Of a DNA stretch of 64,000 bases, positions 11,144-23,295 are shown in pieces (positions within the stretch are counted from its first letter, which is position 1; each line of letters begins with the position of its first letter). The notes beneath the pieces are model-generated. The model was given only the letters and a program-made list of their open reading frames with translations. It had not been told where the DNA came from and made no database searches. Origin of the DNA: Chrysomallon squamiferum (lineage: Eukaryota; Mollusca; Gastropoda; Neomphalida; Peltospiridae); contig CM022667.1 in the NCBI GenBank assembly GCA_012295275.1, positions 16,699,403 through 16,763,402 on the forward strand. The letters are read 5' to 3'. Position numbers and translations under genes: made by a program.

Positions 11144-13087
11144 TTATGAGAACGATGTTGTAGGTCGTTGTGTTGTAGATCTCGGTGTTTGTTCTGTAGA
11201 CCTCAGTGGTGGTGTTGTAGGTGGTGTTGTAGGTGGTGGTGTTGTAGATCTCGGTGTTTGCGCTGCAGAACTCGGGGGTGGTGTTGTAGATATCGGTGTT
11301 TGTGCTGTAGAACTCGGTTGTGGTGTTGTAGGTGGGGGTGTTGTAGATCTCGGTGTTTGTGCTGTAGAACTTGGTGGTGGTGTTGTGGGTGGTCGTGTTG
11401 TAGATCTCGGTGTTTGTGCCGTAGAACTCGGTGGTGGTGTTGTAGGTGGTGGTGTTGTAGATCTCGGTGTTTGTGCTGTAGAACTCGGTGGTGGTGTTGT
11501 AGGTGGTAGTGTTGAATATCTCGGTGTTTGTGTCGTAGAAGTCGGTGATGGTGTTATAGATATCTGTGTTTGTGCTGTAGAAATCGGTGGTGGTGTTGTA
11601 GGTGGTGGTGTTGTAGATCTCGTTGTTTGTGCTGTAGAACTCGGTGGTGGGGTTGTAGGTGCTGGTGTTTGTTCTGTAGAACTCGGTGGTGGTGTTGTAG
11701 ATCTCGGTGTTTGTTCTGTAGAACTCGGTGGTGGTGTTGTAGGTTTCGGTGTTTGTGCTGTAGATCGCTGGTGGGTGTCTCGGTGTTTGTTCTGTAGAAC
11801 TCGGTGGTGGTGTTGTAGATCTCGGTGTTTGTTCTGTAGAACTCGGTGGTGGTGTTGTAGGTGGTGGTGTTGTAGATCTCGGTGTTTGTTCTGTAGAACT
11901 CGGTGGTGGTGTTGTAGATCTCGGTGTTTGTTCTGTAGAACTCGGTGGTGGTGTTGTAGATCTCGGTGTTTGTTCTGTAGAACTCGCTGGTGGTGTTGTA
12001 GATCTCGGTGTTTGTGCTGTAGAACTCGCTGGTGGTGTTGTAGATCTCGGTGTTTGTTCTGTAGAACTCGGTGGTGGTGTTGTAGATCTCGGTGTTTGTT
12101 CTGTAGAACTCGCTGGTGGTGTTGTAGATCTCGGTGTTTGTGCTGTAGAACTCGGTGGTGGTGTTGTGTTTGGTTCTGAACTCGCTGTTGGTGTTGTAGA
12201 TCTCGGTGTTTGTTCTGTAGAACTCGGTGGTGGTGTTGTAGATCTCGGTGTTTGTGCTGTAGAACTCGCTGGTGGTGTTGTAGGTGGTTGTGTTGTAGAT
12301 CTCGCTGTTTGTTCTGTAGAACTCGCTGGTGGTGTTGTAGATCTCGGTGTTTGTGTTGTAGATATCGGTGTTTGTTCTGTAGAACTCGGTGGTTTGTTCT
12401 GTAGAACTCGGTGTTTGTGCTGTAGAACTCGGTGTTTGTTCTAGAGAACTCAGTGGTGGTGTTGTAGGTGGTGGTGTTGTAGATATCGGTGTTTGTGCTG
12501 TAGAACTCGGTGTTTGTTCTGTAGAACTCGCTGGTGGTGTTGTAGATCTCGGTGTTTGTCCTGTAGAACTCGGTGTTTGTGCTGTAGAACTCGCTGGTGG
12601 TGTTGTAGATCTCGGTGTTTCTTCTGTAGAACTCGGTGGTTGTGCTGTAGAACTCGGTGTTTCTGCTGTAGATCTCGGTGTTTGCTTCTGTAGAACTCGG
12701 TGGTTGTGTTGTAGGTCGGTGGTTTGCTGTAGAACTCGGTGTTTGTTGTAGAACTCGGTGTTTTTGCTGTAGAACTCGGTGTTTGTGCTGTAGATCTCGG
12801 TGTTTGTGCTGTAGATCTCGGTGTTTGTGCTGTAGAACTCGGTGTTTGTGCTGTAGAACTCGGTGTTTTTGCTGTAGAACTCGGTGTTTGTGCTGTATAA
12901 CTCGGTGTTTGTGCTGTAGAACTGGGTTGCTTTGTAGTGGGTGCGGAACACAAAGCCACGCCATATTCTAGCGTCCATGGACCATAAATGTCTACTTGTG
13001 GAGGACATTTACAGTAACCATCATCACTAAAGTATTTTTGTTCTTCTCCTCGTAACACGTGTCCTGATGGCGTTTTACAGTTACGTT
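11144..13087 (-). CDS. Terminal B exon expanded into a mucin-like Ser/Thr/Pro repeat
   Basis: Last exon of the gene whose signal exon is at 15440 and exon A at 14056. After acceptor ATTACAG| the frame gives ERNCKTPSGHVLRGEEQ, YFSDDGYCKCPPQ, a GPWTLEYGVALCSAP core and PTTKQP. It then enters a 21-bp minisatellite coding for SSTAQTP and RSTTPPP heptads, dense in potential O-glycosylation sites as in mucins. The array ends in RPTTSFS and TAA at 11144-11146, the family's usual C-terminus. The Ser/Thr/Pro frame is not continuous: by eye it changes near 12735, 12390 and 11790. Read literally from the acceptor, translation stops at 12450. The shifts may be real indels or assembly errors in a hard repeat. 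Confidence 0.65.
11160..12930 (-). repeat. 21-bp coding minisatellite, about 84 units
   Basis: In gene orientation the two alternating 21-mers are AGTTCTACAGAACAAACACC(G) and AGATCTACAACACCACCACC(G). Unit length is a multiple of three. All three minus-strand frames are open over long distances (606, 484 and 202 codons), and two plus-strand frames are also long. Variants include GCA for GAA (Ala for Glu), occasional omitted half-units, and 1-2 base indels such as those near 12683 and 12748. Confidence 0.92.
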
Positions 13088-13089
13088 CT

Positions 13090-13154
<65 letters not shown>

Positions 13155-13819
13155 TACATAATAATAAATAATAATAAATAATGATTCTTATAACTTTAGC
13201 ATTATAACAGCTTATACTACTTCTCCTACTATAATTATTTTTACTAAACATATTAATAATTTAACCACTATTACTACTGCAACAACTGTTACTACCACTA
13301 CTCCAAATAGTACTAATTATGATACCAATACATTTGCTATTACTAATACTATTACTATTACAACTAGCATTTAACTCGATGCACTGATTCCACTACTGCC
13401 AGAAGTTTTACAGGTCCTCCTCGACAATAATTTCTATGTCTTCATTACTGGTTGTTACTGCTAGGGTTGCCACTATAAAATCAACAACAACAACTAGTAC
13501 TACTTTTGTTACTATAATACTACTACTACTACTACAAATACTACTACCCCCTCTACTACTAATTTAACTACTTCTACTACTATTCGAGCTACTATTACAA
13601 CCGCTATCACTAATAAGAAGAATAACATTATTATTACTAATCCTACCATTAATGGTAATAGTAAGTCTACAACTATTAAATCTAATTGCTCCAACTACCA
13701 CTAATAATACCACTACTAATAATAATACTACGATCACTACTACTAATGAGACTACTAATAATTATATTTTTAATTCTTCTAGTACTGTTGGTATAAGGAG
13801 ATACCGAAAGATTGTCTAC
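13088..13819 (-). other. Intron 2 of mucin-tail gene
   Basis: (AAT)n at 13091-13175, then the shared intron-2 sequence with ACT-rich tracts. ORFs here are low-complexity shadows. Confidence 0.65.
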
Positions 13820-14056
13820 CGAGACAGGTGTAGCTTCCACAGGCATCAGGTCCTTCAGGATCGAAACACATTGGTGCCAAATAATCATCGTACACACAAC
13901 GGATTTCTAATTCAGATGAAGAATCATAACTAGGCTGACAACGACACTCGTACGAACAAGGCTCGTAGTCTGGAACGACTTGTCCAGGTCTGTACACTTT
14001 TCCTTTGTGAGAGCAGTGAGGTGGCATTGCAGGTGTGGATGTAGGTTGCGGCAGCT
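13820..14056 (-). CDS. Exon A of mucin-tail gene (VWC-like)
   Basis: 237 bp, acceptor CACTACAG|, donor TCGG|GTAGAC, phase 1 at both ends, fully open. Linker ELPQPTSTPAMP, then PHCSHKGKVYRPGQVVPDY, PCSYECRCQP, SYDSSSELEIRCVYDDYLA, MCFDPEGPDAC and SYTCLG. All eight cysteines are present. It joins the signal exon at 15440 and the B/mucin exon at 13087, giving a secreted protein with one VWC-like module, one 4-Cys module and a mucin-like tail. The biochemical role is unknown. The architecture suggests an extracellular, mucus or surface-matrix protein (inference). Confidence 0.78.
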
Positions 14057-14110
14057 CTGTAGTGTGTGTGGAAAAATAAGAAAAATAATACTAGTAATAA
14101 CAATAGTAAT

Positions 14111-14146
<36 letters not shown>

Positions 14147-14815
14147 AATAATAATAATAATATAATAATAATAATATAATAAAACAACATTAATAAAAAT
14201 AATGAAAATAAACTAATAATGATAGTAATAATCCCTAATAACAATCCCTCCTTTTTTCTTCTTCTTTTTTTATAATTTATTGGGCATGGAAACAACTACT
14301 TGAAGATACCAATATGTCTATAGTGTTTGTTATCTCCACCATAGCAGGATGTAACCTTAGGCTAAACAAGCTTGGGTTTTATAGTCTCAGAATTTCTGTT
14401 TATATATTTATCAATAAATAAACAGTGAAACATAATGTATATTACAATAACCGATTTAATCTAATTTACAATATTAACGTAATCGACATAAGACTTTATG
14501 AGAATTAATATTAAGTAATAAATTTATAAATAGGATCGCTACAGGTTCCCATAATTTAAGACCTGGATAGGTTTCCATTCAGCCCAGTTTACGGCAGATG
14601 TTACATCATTACAAGTTTCCTTTAATATCAAATCGTTACCCATTTAACGAGAATAAGAAAGAGAGAATTCTTAATATTGACTAAACTATTCGCTGCACTC
14701 AGACTCACTAAAATGTTTATGATCTTTACAAGATAGGTGTAGCACAAGATGTAGATCTGTTAAGGGAGAAAATATGAAGAAACGTGACATTCGAGTTATT
14801 ATTAATATTATATTA

Positions 14816-14848
<33 letters not shown>

Positions 14849-15140
14849 ATCATCTTTATTATCACTGCTTTTATTACTACAGTGATGTTACTACTGACAT
14901 TGATGAGTTGTAGTTATTATTATTTCTGTGTAAGATGCTGATGATACTATTCATGTAGCTGTTACTCTGTCACTATGAACAGCTATTAACACTATTAACA
15001 ACTAATAATAAGAACAACAACAACAACAAGAATATTAGTGACACTAATAACAAAAATAAAAATATTGATAATAATAAGTACAAATTACCTTCAGGCGTTG
15101 GCATTGACAAGACAGACGACTTATTTCTGTCTGAACTCCC

Positions 15141-15171
<31 letters not shown>

Positions 15172-15364
15172 ATCATCTTTATTATCTCTACTTTTATCCC
15201 CAAAGTGACGTTACTACTGACATTAATTATTGTTATTATCTCGGTGTAAGATGCTATCACTATTAACATCACTAATAATAAGAACAACAACGACAACATC
15301 AACAAGAATATTAGTGACACTAATAACAAAAATAAAAATAATGATAATAACAAGTACAAATTAC
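14057..15364 (-). other. Intron 1 of mucin-tail gene, with a truncated second signal-exon copy
   Basis: (CAA)n/(TAA)n at 14118-14190, the shared intron block 14270-14790, and (ATT)n at about 14815-14845. At 15080-15117 a partial signal exon (donor, VLSMPTPEG codons) breaks off at 'gacagacga' and joins unrelated 'tctgtctgaactccctatt' plus (ATT)n. This duplicates the sequence at 15340-15400 and has no ATG, so it is a remnant of local tandem duplication. Confidence 0.6.
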
Positions 15365-15440
15365 CTTCAGGCGTTGGCATTGACAAGACAGACGAAATAA
15401 TAAAATTCACACAGAAGAAGAAGACTATGTTAACAGCCAT
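15365..15440 (-). CDS. Signal-peptide exon of mucin-tail gene
   Basis: 76 bp from ATG (15440): MAVNIVFFFCVNFIISSVLS, MPTPEG, ending phase 1 at CTGAAG|GTAATTTG. Hydrophobic core of about 15 residues, with probable cleavage after VLS or nearby. First exon of a three-exon model with A at 14056 and B/mucin at 13087. The 5' context matches the promoters of the intact paralogs. Confidence 0.78.
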
Positions 15441-15463
15441 TTTTCTGTTTTTTGTTTGTGACG

Positions 15464-15490
15464 TGAGTCAGTATTGACAATGTTTAAACA
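15464..15490 (-). promoter_or_regulatory. Candidate core promoter (AP-1-like motif and TATA-like box)
   Basis: TGAGTCA at 15464-15470 and the TATA-like TGTTTAAA (plus: tttaaaca, 15483-15490), 25-50 bp above the ATG. The same arrangement is at 33374-33400, 42897-42923 and 60299-60325. Confidence 0.4.
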
Positions 15491-15746
15491 GCTGTTTTCA
15501 CATGCGCAGTTTGATGCCTGCGTTTGGTAAATAGGATAAGTATGTTTAGAAAACACTGGTGACATGTAATATTTACAGCGGATCGTATAACGAGCGAAAC
15601 ATACATATTAAAATAAAAATGATTTTATCATGTCTATCAGTCTCAGTCTTTCAGTTTTTAAATATATATACGTCTGTCTGTCTCCATGTGTCCATATTGT
15701 TCTAACAGAGACAAAAAGAGAGATATTATTTTTTCATTTACAAACT

Positions 15747-15913
<167 letters not shown>

Positions 15914-16161
15914 ATTATTTCCATGTTTTTCAACTCATTCTTGCAAAATATCTATTAATAATCCGTACATCGTGCAAGAAAAGCCTGTTTAATGTTAAAT
16001 TCTTCCTCAGAATATAATCACTAATTAAATATGATGAAAAACAAAACAAGAGAAAGTTTGTTTCATAATATAGCACGGAAAACCTGGACGTTTGAGATAA
16101 AGAAAAGAAAGAAAGCATTAAATAAAACAAATAATTAATAACGAACATTGTATTTATTTAT

Positions 16162-16257
16162 TTATTTCTTTATTTTTTTGTAGATAGAAATTACGAGTTC
16201 TTCGGTACTTTTGATCCAGCTTCTTCTTGTATTATTTTGTGCTTTGTTAGTATCATT
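16162..16257 (-). CDS. Terminal exon of an unrecognised gene (copy 1)
   Basis: Acceptor TCCTTTCAG| followed in phase 0 by NDTNKAQNNTRRSWIKSTEE and LVISIYKKIKK, then TAA. It joins in frame to the exon at 16810-16986, which ends in phase 0. Copy 2 at 47783-47851 is open in the same frame but ends earlier (EELK, stop). A competing frame (MILTKHKIIQEEAG...) is also open in both copies, so the phase rests on the upstream exon. Two N-x-T sequons suggest an extracellular C-terminus. Family not recognised. Confidence 0.45.
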   Translation of the reverse strand, partial: NDTNKAQNNTRRSWIKSTEELVISIYKKIKK

Positions 16258-16440
16258 CTGAAAGGAAAACAATAGAAGTTAATAAACGTTAACTGTATCT
16301 AGAAAAAAAGTCTTATTACATATATATATATATAGCATGCACATAGGAGCGGCTCCGATACACATGCATAAACAGATAAATACTCACACACACATACATC
16401 CAGCATACGTGTTGGTGTGTGTGCGTGTGCGTCTGTGTGT

Positions 16441-16572
16441 GTGTGTGCATGTGTGTGTGTCCTCTTCGCCCCTTCTTTCTGTTTCGTCACAATCTTGGAA
16501 ATAAACAAATCTTCTTAAGCCGTTCAGGAGATTAGTTAAGCGTTCGAAAGGTATCCCCTCAAGCGCGCCAAA
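16441..16572 (-). other. Conserved segment in the duplicated block, function unknown
   Basis: Between microsatellites lies a GC-richer stretch whose minus strand reads VIRQFGALEGIPFERL and GLRRFVYFQDCDETERRG. It is conserved in copy 2 (about 48040-48165) with ERIPFERF. No splice signals or start were convincing. It may be a SINE body or an old exon. Confidence 0.3.
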
Positions 16573-16587
16573 CTGCCTGATTACGCT

Positions 16588-16635
16588 TATATATACATAC
16601 ATACATACATACATACAGATATATATACATACATC

Positions 16636-16681
<46 letters not shown>

Positions 16682-16735
16682 TACAAACATACACACACAT
16701 ATATATATATATATACATAAACACAAACACATACA
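16588..16735. repeat. (CATA)n/(TA)n/(CA)n compound microsatellite
   Basis: Tetranucleotide and dinucleotide tracts. The copy-2 counterpart (48173-48460) is about twice as long. Confidence 0.9.
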
Positions 16736-16809
16736 TTCATATATGTATGAATGTATGCACGAACGTATTTAAGTTTTGTTTTATTGTTGTTTTTTCTTTA
16801 ATGTTTTAC

Positions 16810-16986
16810 TTGTTTATTCTGCTGGTGCAGGTGTCGTCTGTTCTCAGTACTTTTCTCTACAATAAACTTTGTGTCCTTCATCACCCATTCCGCGTAGCAA
16901 TCACCTAAACAAGGATCATCTAATGTCACGGGTCCGACATCATATGGTTCCCCAGCAAAATAGCGTGAAGTGAAGCTCGGTGTTGT
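16810..16986 (-). CDS. Internal exon of an unrecognised gene (copy 1)
   Basis: 177 bp, acceptor TTTCAGCTTAG|, donor CAA|GTAAAA, phase 0 at both ends, open. It reads TTPSFTSRYFAGEPYDVG, PVTLDDPCLGDCYAEWVMKD, TKFIVEKSTENRRHLHQQN. Copy 2 (48592-48768) is the same length and also open, with a few replacements (SCYFAGKPYDGG, YAVW). Preservation of length, frame and splice sites in both copies supports coding. The CLGDC pair hints at a secreted or extracellular segment. No family recognised. Upstream exons would lie at higher coordinates and were not identified with confidence. Confidence 0.6.
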
Positions 16987-17535
16987 CTAAGCTGAAACAA
17001 GCAAAAAGTATGCAGAAAATATCGACAATATTTGTATTTGATGTATTTGATTCACTGTTAGCCATTATAGGTATTTATTTAACTTGTTATATATCATATG
17101 TGTTGTGTGTGCGTGCGTGTATCTGTGGGTGTAACTGTATACACTCGACCCCACATTTAACGGACCGAATCTGGAAAATATATAAGTATTCTTGAATCTC
17201 GGGAGCTAACATGTCTCATAGTGCGCCTGTCAAACAAACAAAAAGCACGCAGAAAATATTAACAATATCTGTACGTTCAGCATGATTTAGTTCTCTAATC
17301 CCTGACTAAGAAAGTTAAATTTTCTGGTTTAAATTCTATTCCTCTCGACATATGTCGCGTTCGATTCATTGTTAGCCATAATCCAAATCTCTTTAATTTA
17401 GTATATAGTCTCACTTAGTTCAGTTCTCAAGTATTATGAATTGCAGTTGTTGTGATGGTAAATACTGAAATCTGCTGCTATTGCAGTTAGTTTTAACAAT
17501 GCCGATTTATTTCTGCCATAAGATAAACAGATAAA

Positions 17536-17536
<1 letters not shown>

Positions 17537-17616
<80 letters not shown>

Positions 17617-17620
17617 AAAC
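17537..17620. repeat. (CA)n then (TA)n
   Basis: Perfect CA tract of about 60 bp followed by a short TA tract. Confidence 0.95.
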
Positions 17621-18079
17621 AGAAAAGTATACAACGTTCCAATCAAAATGTGGAGCTTTCTGCTAAAGTTTAGATTCGATGGTATTAAAATGAAATACAT
17701 AATCCCTGGAGCTAATAAACACAGTCATGAGAAGAACTCGATCTTAAACAATTATTACAAAGATATTGATCGTTTATATCAGTATTTAATAGTTTATTAG
17801 ATTTATTAGTTTCTGTCAGTTTTCTGCAATGTTACCATTTACTGACATTTCTTTTATGTCCACATTGTTGTTAAATAATTTAAAAAATCAGCCTTTTTCA
17901 CGTATTTTCTATCTGTCTTTCTTGTTAATTTAAAAGTAAGTGAGCTATAATTAATATTTATGTATAAATTTATAGTTCAGTTTTTCTTTACAATTACAGA
18001 GAACCTACGGAAGTACAGTTTAAATATATCAGAAACGAGAGGATTAAGGGATTAACTTATTTATTCATTGTAATAATAT

Positions 18080-18330
18080 TTATAATAATGGTCAGATTCT
18101 TACATTGGTTTACACTGGGTCGATTGGGTCGTGGTGTAATGAATGAGCCAGGAAACGAAAACGTGACAAGCCAAAATGTTCAGATCGGGAGGCCGTTCAT
18201 TTTTTAATATTCCAAATACTGGTGATATACACATACAGCTGTTTCAGGAACACTGGATCCTGACGTAATGATACTTCCTACTATAGCACTCCCAGTTCCA
18301 ACATTGCATTAGTATATGAAGAATAGTATA
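18080..18330. other. Conserved exon-like block, strand uncertain
   Basis: Plus strand reads GRLGRGVMNEPGNENVTSQ, then NVQIG, and minus strand reads VGTGSAIVGSIITSGSSVPE. Both are partly kept in copy 2 (49660-49870). Copy 1 has one extra T at about 18205 that breaks the plus frame. No clean splice pair was found, so strand and coding status are open. Confidence 0.3.
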
Positions 18331-19509
18331 AATAAGTTTTAACTATAACCCTATGCGAAGAAAATTTACATTCAGATTATTCTAGTTTTGAAAAAAGGAG
18401 GTAAATGAAAACTAATGATAATACCAATACATTTGCTATTAATAATACTATTACTATTATACTTAGGACATTACTAGAAGTAGTGATTCTACTATTGCCA
18501 CAGTTTTACAAGTCCTCCACAATGATAGTTTCTCAGTCTTCATTACTGGCTGTTGCTATTACTGCTGCCACTATAAAATAAACACCAACAACAACAACCA
18601 CTACTTCGACGACTATTACAACAACCACTTCTTCTACTAATTATACTACTAATACTACTACAACTACTAGTATTAGTAGTACTACAACTGCTACTACTAA
18701 CAATTATAAGTCTAACATTATCTTTTCATTTAATTCGTTTGTGAGGTGATCCTAACTGTGAATATTCTTTTATGCTGGTTTCTGACAGGGGGACATTGAA
18801 AACTACAAAAGATAATACATTAGTCCCATACCGAATTATAATTTCAGTTTACTATGCATGCATTAACACTAAAATAGTTACGAAAGGCACGCGACTTCAT
18901 CGTTTGGTAATATGAAAAACCATCCTTATCCTTATCATAAAAAGTTCAGAAAACAAGCGGAAACTTCAGATCGAAATCCAAGATGACAGCGTCGAACGCC
19001 GACCAATGTTTACAAACTTTTAAATATGTATGCCTTCATAATGCAATCAATTCTACATGGATTATTAAAAGTAATTTGGAGAAATAAGTCATGTAATCAA
19101 CGCCTCGTATGCACAGTTGTCTATAATTGAGTAGAAATTACTGCAAAGGTGGAAACCTTTTTTTTCAGTAGGGGGGGATTTTCGTACTATATATATATTT
19201 TTTTTTTTTTATAGCAAAAAAACTAATAATAATAAAAAAAAGAAAATGTCACAGAAAATGGCGCGTGAATATGAAGATGCTATTCTCATTAGGTAACATA
19301 ATGTGGAAACGACACTCTGCTAAAACTCCATTGCGGACATTTTATTTTTTTTTTTTTTTTTTATTAATATTTATTTGCATTTTCAATGCATTAAACGTCG
19401 TATTTACAAACTGATCGTATCACGAGCCAAATATAGATATTAAAATAATAAGGGTTTATCATGTCTATCATTTAATCTCAGTCTCTCAGTTTTTAAATGT
19501 TTTTCTTAG
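18331..19509. other. Array intron-2 remnant, then unassigned AT-rich sequence
   Basis: 18410-18720 matches intron 2 of the cysteine-rich array ('ttgctattaataatac', 'cttcattactggctg') without its exons. 18.72-19.5 kb: nothing recognised beyond poly-T runs at 19195-19211 and 19343-19361. Confidence 0.45.
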
Positions 19510-19603
<94 letters not shown>

Positions 19604-19612
19604 TCTCTTTCA
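19510..19612. repeat. (TC)n microsatellite
   Basis: CT tract with a TTTC-rich end. Confidence 0.95.
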
Positions 19613-19927
19613 ATATTAATACATTTTTGGACAAGATTTATTTATCTAGGATCTAGCCATTTAAATACATCTTTTGTTCTTTACAAAAATATTCTGTCAC
19701 TGTTATCTTAGACAGAGAGTACTGTCCATTATGTAGCTTTGACATTTTTTTTTCTCGTTTGTATACATTTACTTTATCTTGTTATGTGAATTGATTCATA
19801 GAAAAGAATCCACATGCAAGTAAATATATTTCCTTGTATATATATATCTGTATAAGTGTGCTCATGCATACTGTGTGTGTGTGTGTGTGTGTGTGTTTGT
19901 GTGTGCGCGAATATGTAAAACCAAAAC

Positions 19928-21395
19928 CAGTCATTTGGCTTAATGCCTGAAATGTTTAGGCGTTTGGCTTAATGACTCAGATTTTAAGGAATTAAGTTAA
20001 ACGACTGAAATATACCTAGAGTCATTAGGCAAAATGACTGAATGAAAAAGAATGACTTACAATTACATGAAAACATTTATTTTGAAACACTCCTACTTAT
20101 AACAGCAGTTCAAACATGAGTGACATCTTGAATTGCACAAAAGACTGTGCTTCAAACAATTATAATGTGTGTATTTTTAACTCAACTTTGTCTCCCCACA
20201 GTTGAATTTCAAAAATCATCATCTTCCTGCGGACGACTCCTTTGACACTGCTGCTCGTCGAGACATTGTGCATTCTCTGTTCAGATCATCCCTGAAGGTA
20301 AAATAGCACACATAAGTAAATATTTGAATATGCAAGTATATCAAAATAATGTACTGCTTATCAGGACGTTAAATTAAAAATAATTTTAAAATAACATTAC
20401 GTGGTATCAGTGCTTACAAGTAGCGACGGTCAGTGTTTACCTCAGATTACCAGCTATTCTCAACCACTGTTTTAGAGATAATAGCCTAGTTTACTTTGAT
20501 CAGTCTGACTTCAGATTACCAACTATTATGAAATAATAGTTATAATATTTCAATAAAATAGCTATATAATTATATAGTTAAATAGGAATTTATTAGAAAG
20601 CCACATAAAACTAGCTTTCAAAAACTTAAACATAGCCGTAAAAACTTACAGTTACCTAAGTCAGCTACAGGGTCTTTTATCATTCCTGTATCGGATCGTG
20701 GCGAGAGTGTTTGGAACTTTAGTAGACATGCAGACCTTAGTCGGTCCCCCAAAACAACGTAGCTTATATAATTTTTGTCCGTCACATAAGCTTATCAGCT
20801 GTATATTATGTCACTATTTGTACTTCTTACTTTTTTTATTACTGACAATGTATATCAATAAGCTGTAAAGATTAAGATAATAAAACATTGCATATCACAC
20901 GGCAAGTGAGACTGGGAGATAAAGAATATTGAGAGAGCAGAAAGAATATGTATGCTATGTAACAGATGTCAGATTGAAGATGAGACTGAAAATAACAAAT
21001 CATTGTGTAATTCGGGAAAATATTTGCTTAAAGCATTTCAGTGTTAAACAGTTTTGATTAGTTAGATATAATTTAGGTGCTATAATTTATGCGCTACATT
21101 ATTTTGCATTGTTTATTATTGATATTGTAAATCAGTAATCTGTAAATCTTAGCATATTAAAGAATTGGATTGAACCACTAATTCCTTCAATGAACAGATG
21201 TAAACAAAGCATAAAACCCATTTGATTCATTGCCTGAAATGGTTTCAGGCAGAATGTCAAACAACACAAACCAAAATCCAGTCTTTTGGCTTAATTCCTG
21301 GAAATTTTAGTCATTAGGCAAAACTCCTTACGGTCTTGGGCATTAGTCTAAATGTCTAAACAATTCAGGCATTAGGCCCAATGACTAGTTTGACA
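19928..21395 (+). mobile_element. Repeat family with GTCATTAGGC-type terminal motifs
   Basis: Both ends carry clustered motifs of the form GTCATTtGGCtTAATGCCTG and inverse copies (19928-20040, 21270-21395). A diverged related copy in opposite orientation occupies 23296-24700, and further copies lie at 28001-29095, 33985-35400 and 52640-54050. The internal part includes 'cagattaccagctattctca' and 'gcttatcagctgtatatta'. No transposase was found. The repeated palindrome-like end motifs look like subterminal binding sites of a non-autonomous DNA transposon. Confidence 0.5.
20202..20297 (+). pseudogene. Isolated exon, possibly anoctamin (TMEM16)-like
   Basis: A 96-bp open segment flanked by a good acceptor (CTCCCCACAG|) and donor (CTGAAG|GTAAAA), phase 0 at both ends. 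It reads NFKNHHLPADD, SFDTAARRDIVHSLFRSSLK. The spacing F-D-x-x-x-R-x-x-I-V matches the segment ahead of the first membrane helix in anoctamins as I remember it, for example FDSKTRSTIV. No partner exons are visible, so it looks like an exon captured by the surrounding repeat. After the gap at 28000 only its last bases survive (CCTGAAG followed by GC instead of GT). Confidence 0.35.
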
Positions 21396-21422
21396 TATTG
21401 ACTGTAACATGATAATAATGAC

Positions 21423-22302
<880 letters not shown>

Positions 22303-22335
<33 letters not shown>

Positions 22336-23290
22336 GTGTATATAATGTGAGTGTGTCCCTGTGTGTATATATGTATATATGTATGTGAGAGAGAGAAAGA
22401 GCTAAATAATTATTTTATTTATAAACTCGAAGAGAGAGAGAGAGATAGTAAAATAAAATTATCTGTAAACAAGATATAGCTACATTATCATGCCAGATCA
22501 TTTACTCAGTCTGTTACGGTGTTTCCCAGTTAATTACAGCACTAAATGATGTCACTAAAAGAAAAATGACAGAGAGTCTACATTAACATAGCTTTATGAT
22601 TTTACTAATATCACTGATGAGAGAGAAAGATGAAGGATTTTATTAAGTATTAATTATATTTTCCAAGAGATAATATACTCTTTAATTTTTAATAATTTAA
22701 AGTGAACAGTTATACGGTAAATTAGCATACGTTCCAATTCGTTTTATTTCTTTTCAACCTTATGTGAAATTAAAACTAAATAATCATCTCTTTGAACCAA
22801 TAATATATTCAGGTAATCGTTCTGAAGATTAGATTATGTATGTATGTAAGTATTAATAAATATTTGTGTGAAGTTGTATAATATTATGATGAATATTCAT
22901 TATTTTGCACTTAAAATGTGTTAAATTAAATGAAAAACTTATTATTTTTTGTTGATAACACCTTTTTTCTAAGTGGTGGTTTTGCACATATCGATGGTGT
23001 CGTTGCAGTCGGTTAGGAACACAAAGCCACGTTCAACTGTGCTTCCCATGACTGTCTGCTGTGAGCTTTATAACGTGTTACCTTCAAATCTATACATTCC
23101 AAAAACCGGTCACAGGGTCGTGCATTAATGAAATCTTAGAAAAATAGTTCATGTCATTTCTGCTGTCTGATTTGAATTCATCAAATAAAAGTACATGAGC
23201 ATCTCAGGTACCATGCAGGTACGTCTACATTAATATAGGTTGATAGTTTGATGCCTCTCTTTCACAGAAAAGTAGCCATATGTTTATATG
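22303..23290. other. No gene; degenerate family flank
   Basis: (TG)n/(GA)n at about 22302-22450. Then 3' and 5' flank sequence typical of array genes, with a decayed B-exon tail at about 22975-23045 and the block also seen at 30.3 and 61.2 kb. Confidence 0.45.
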
Positions 23291-23295
23291 TTACA

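Larger units (their letters stand above)
15916..18720. repeat. Segmental duplication, copy 1 (partner 47490-50270)
   Basis: Long near-identical, same-orientation match with 47490-50270, differing in microsatellite lengths and scattered substitutions. It carries two exons of an unrecognised gene. Confidence 0.85.

Noticed and set aside
11168-12971. Plus-strand ORFs (up to 264 codons, CCRTRWW or VELGGGVV repeats)
   Set aside because: Antisense shadows of the 21-bp minisatellite. No start context or flanking exon on the plus strand.
16299-16740. ORFs with His-Thr or Tyr-Ile repeats around VIRQFGALEG
   Set aside because: Mostly microsatellite. The core segment is recorded separately with low confidence.
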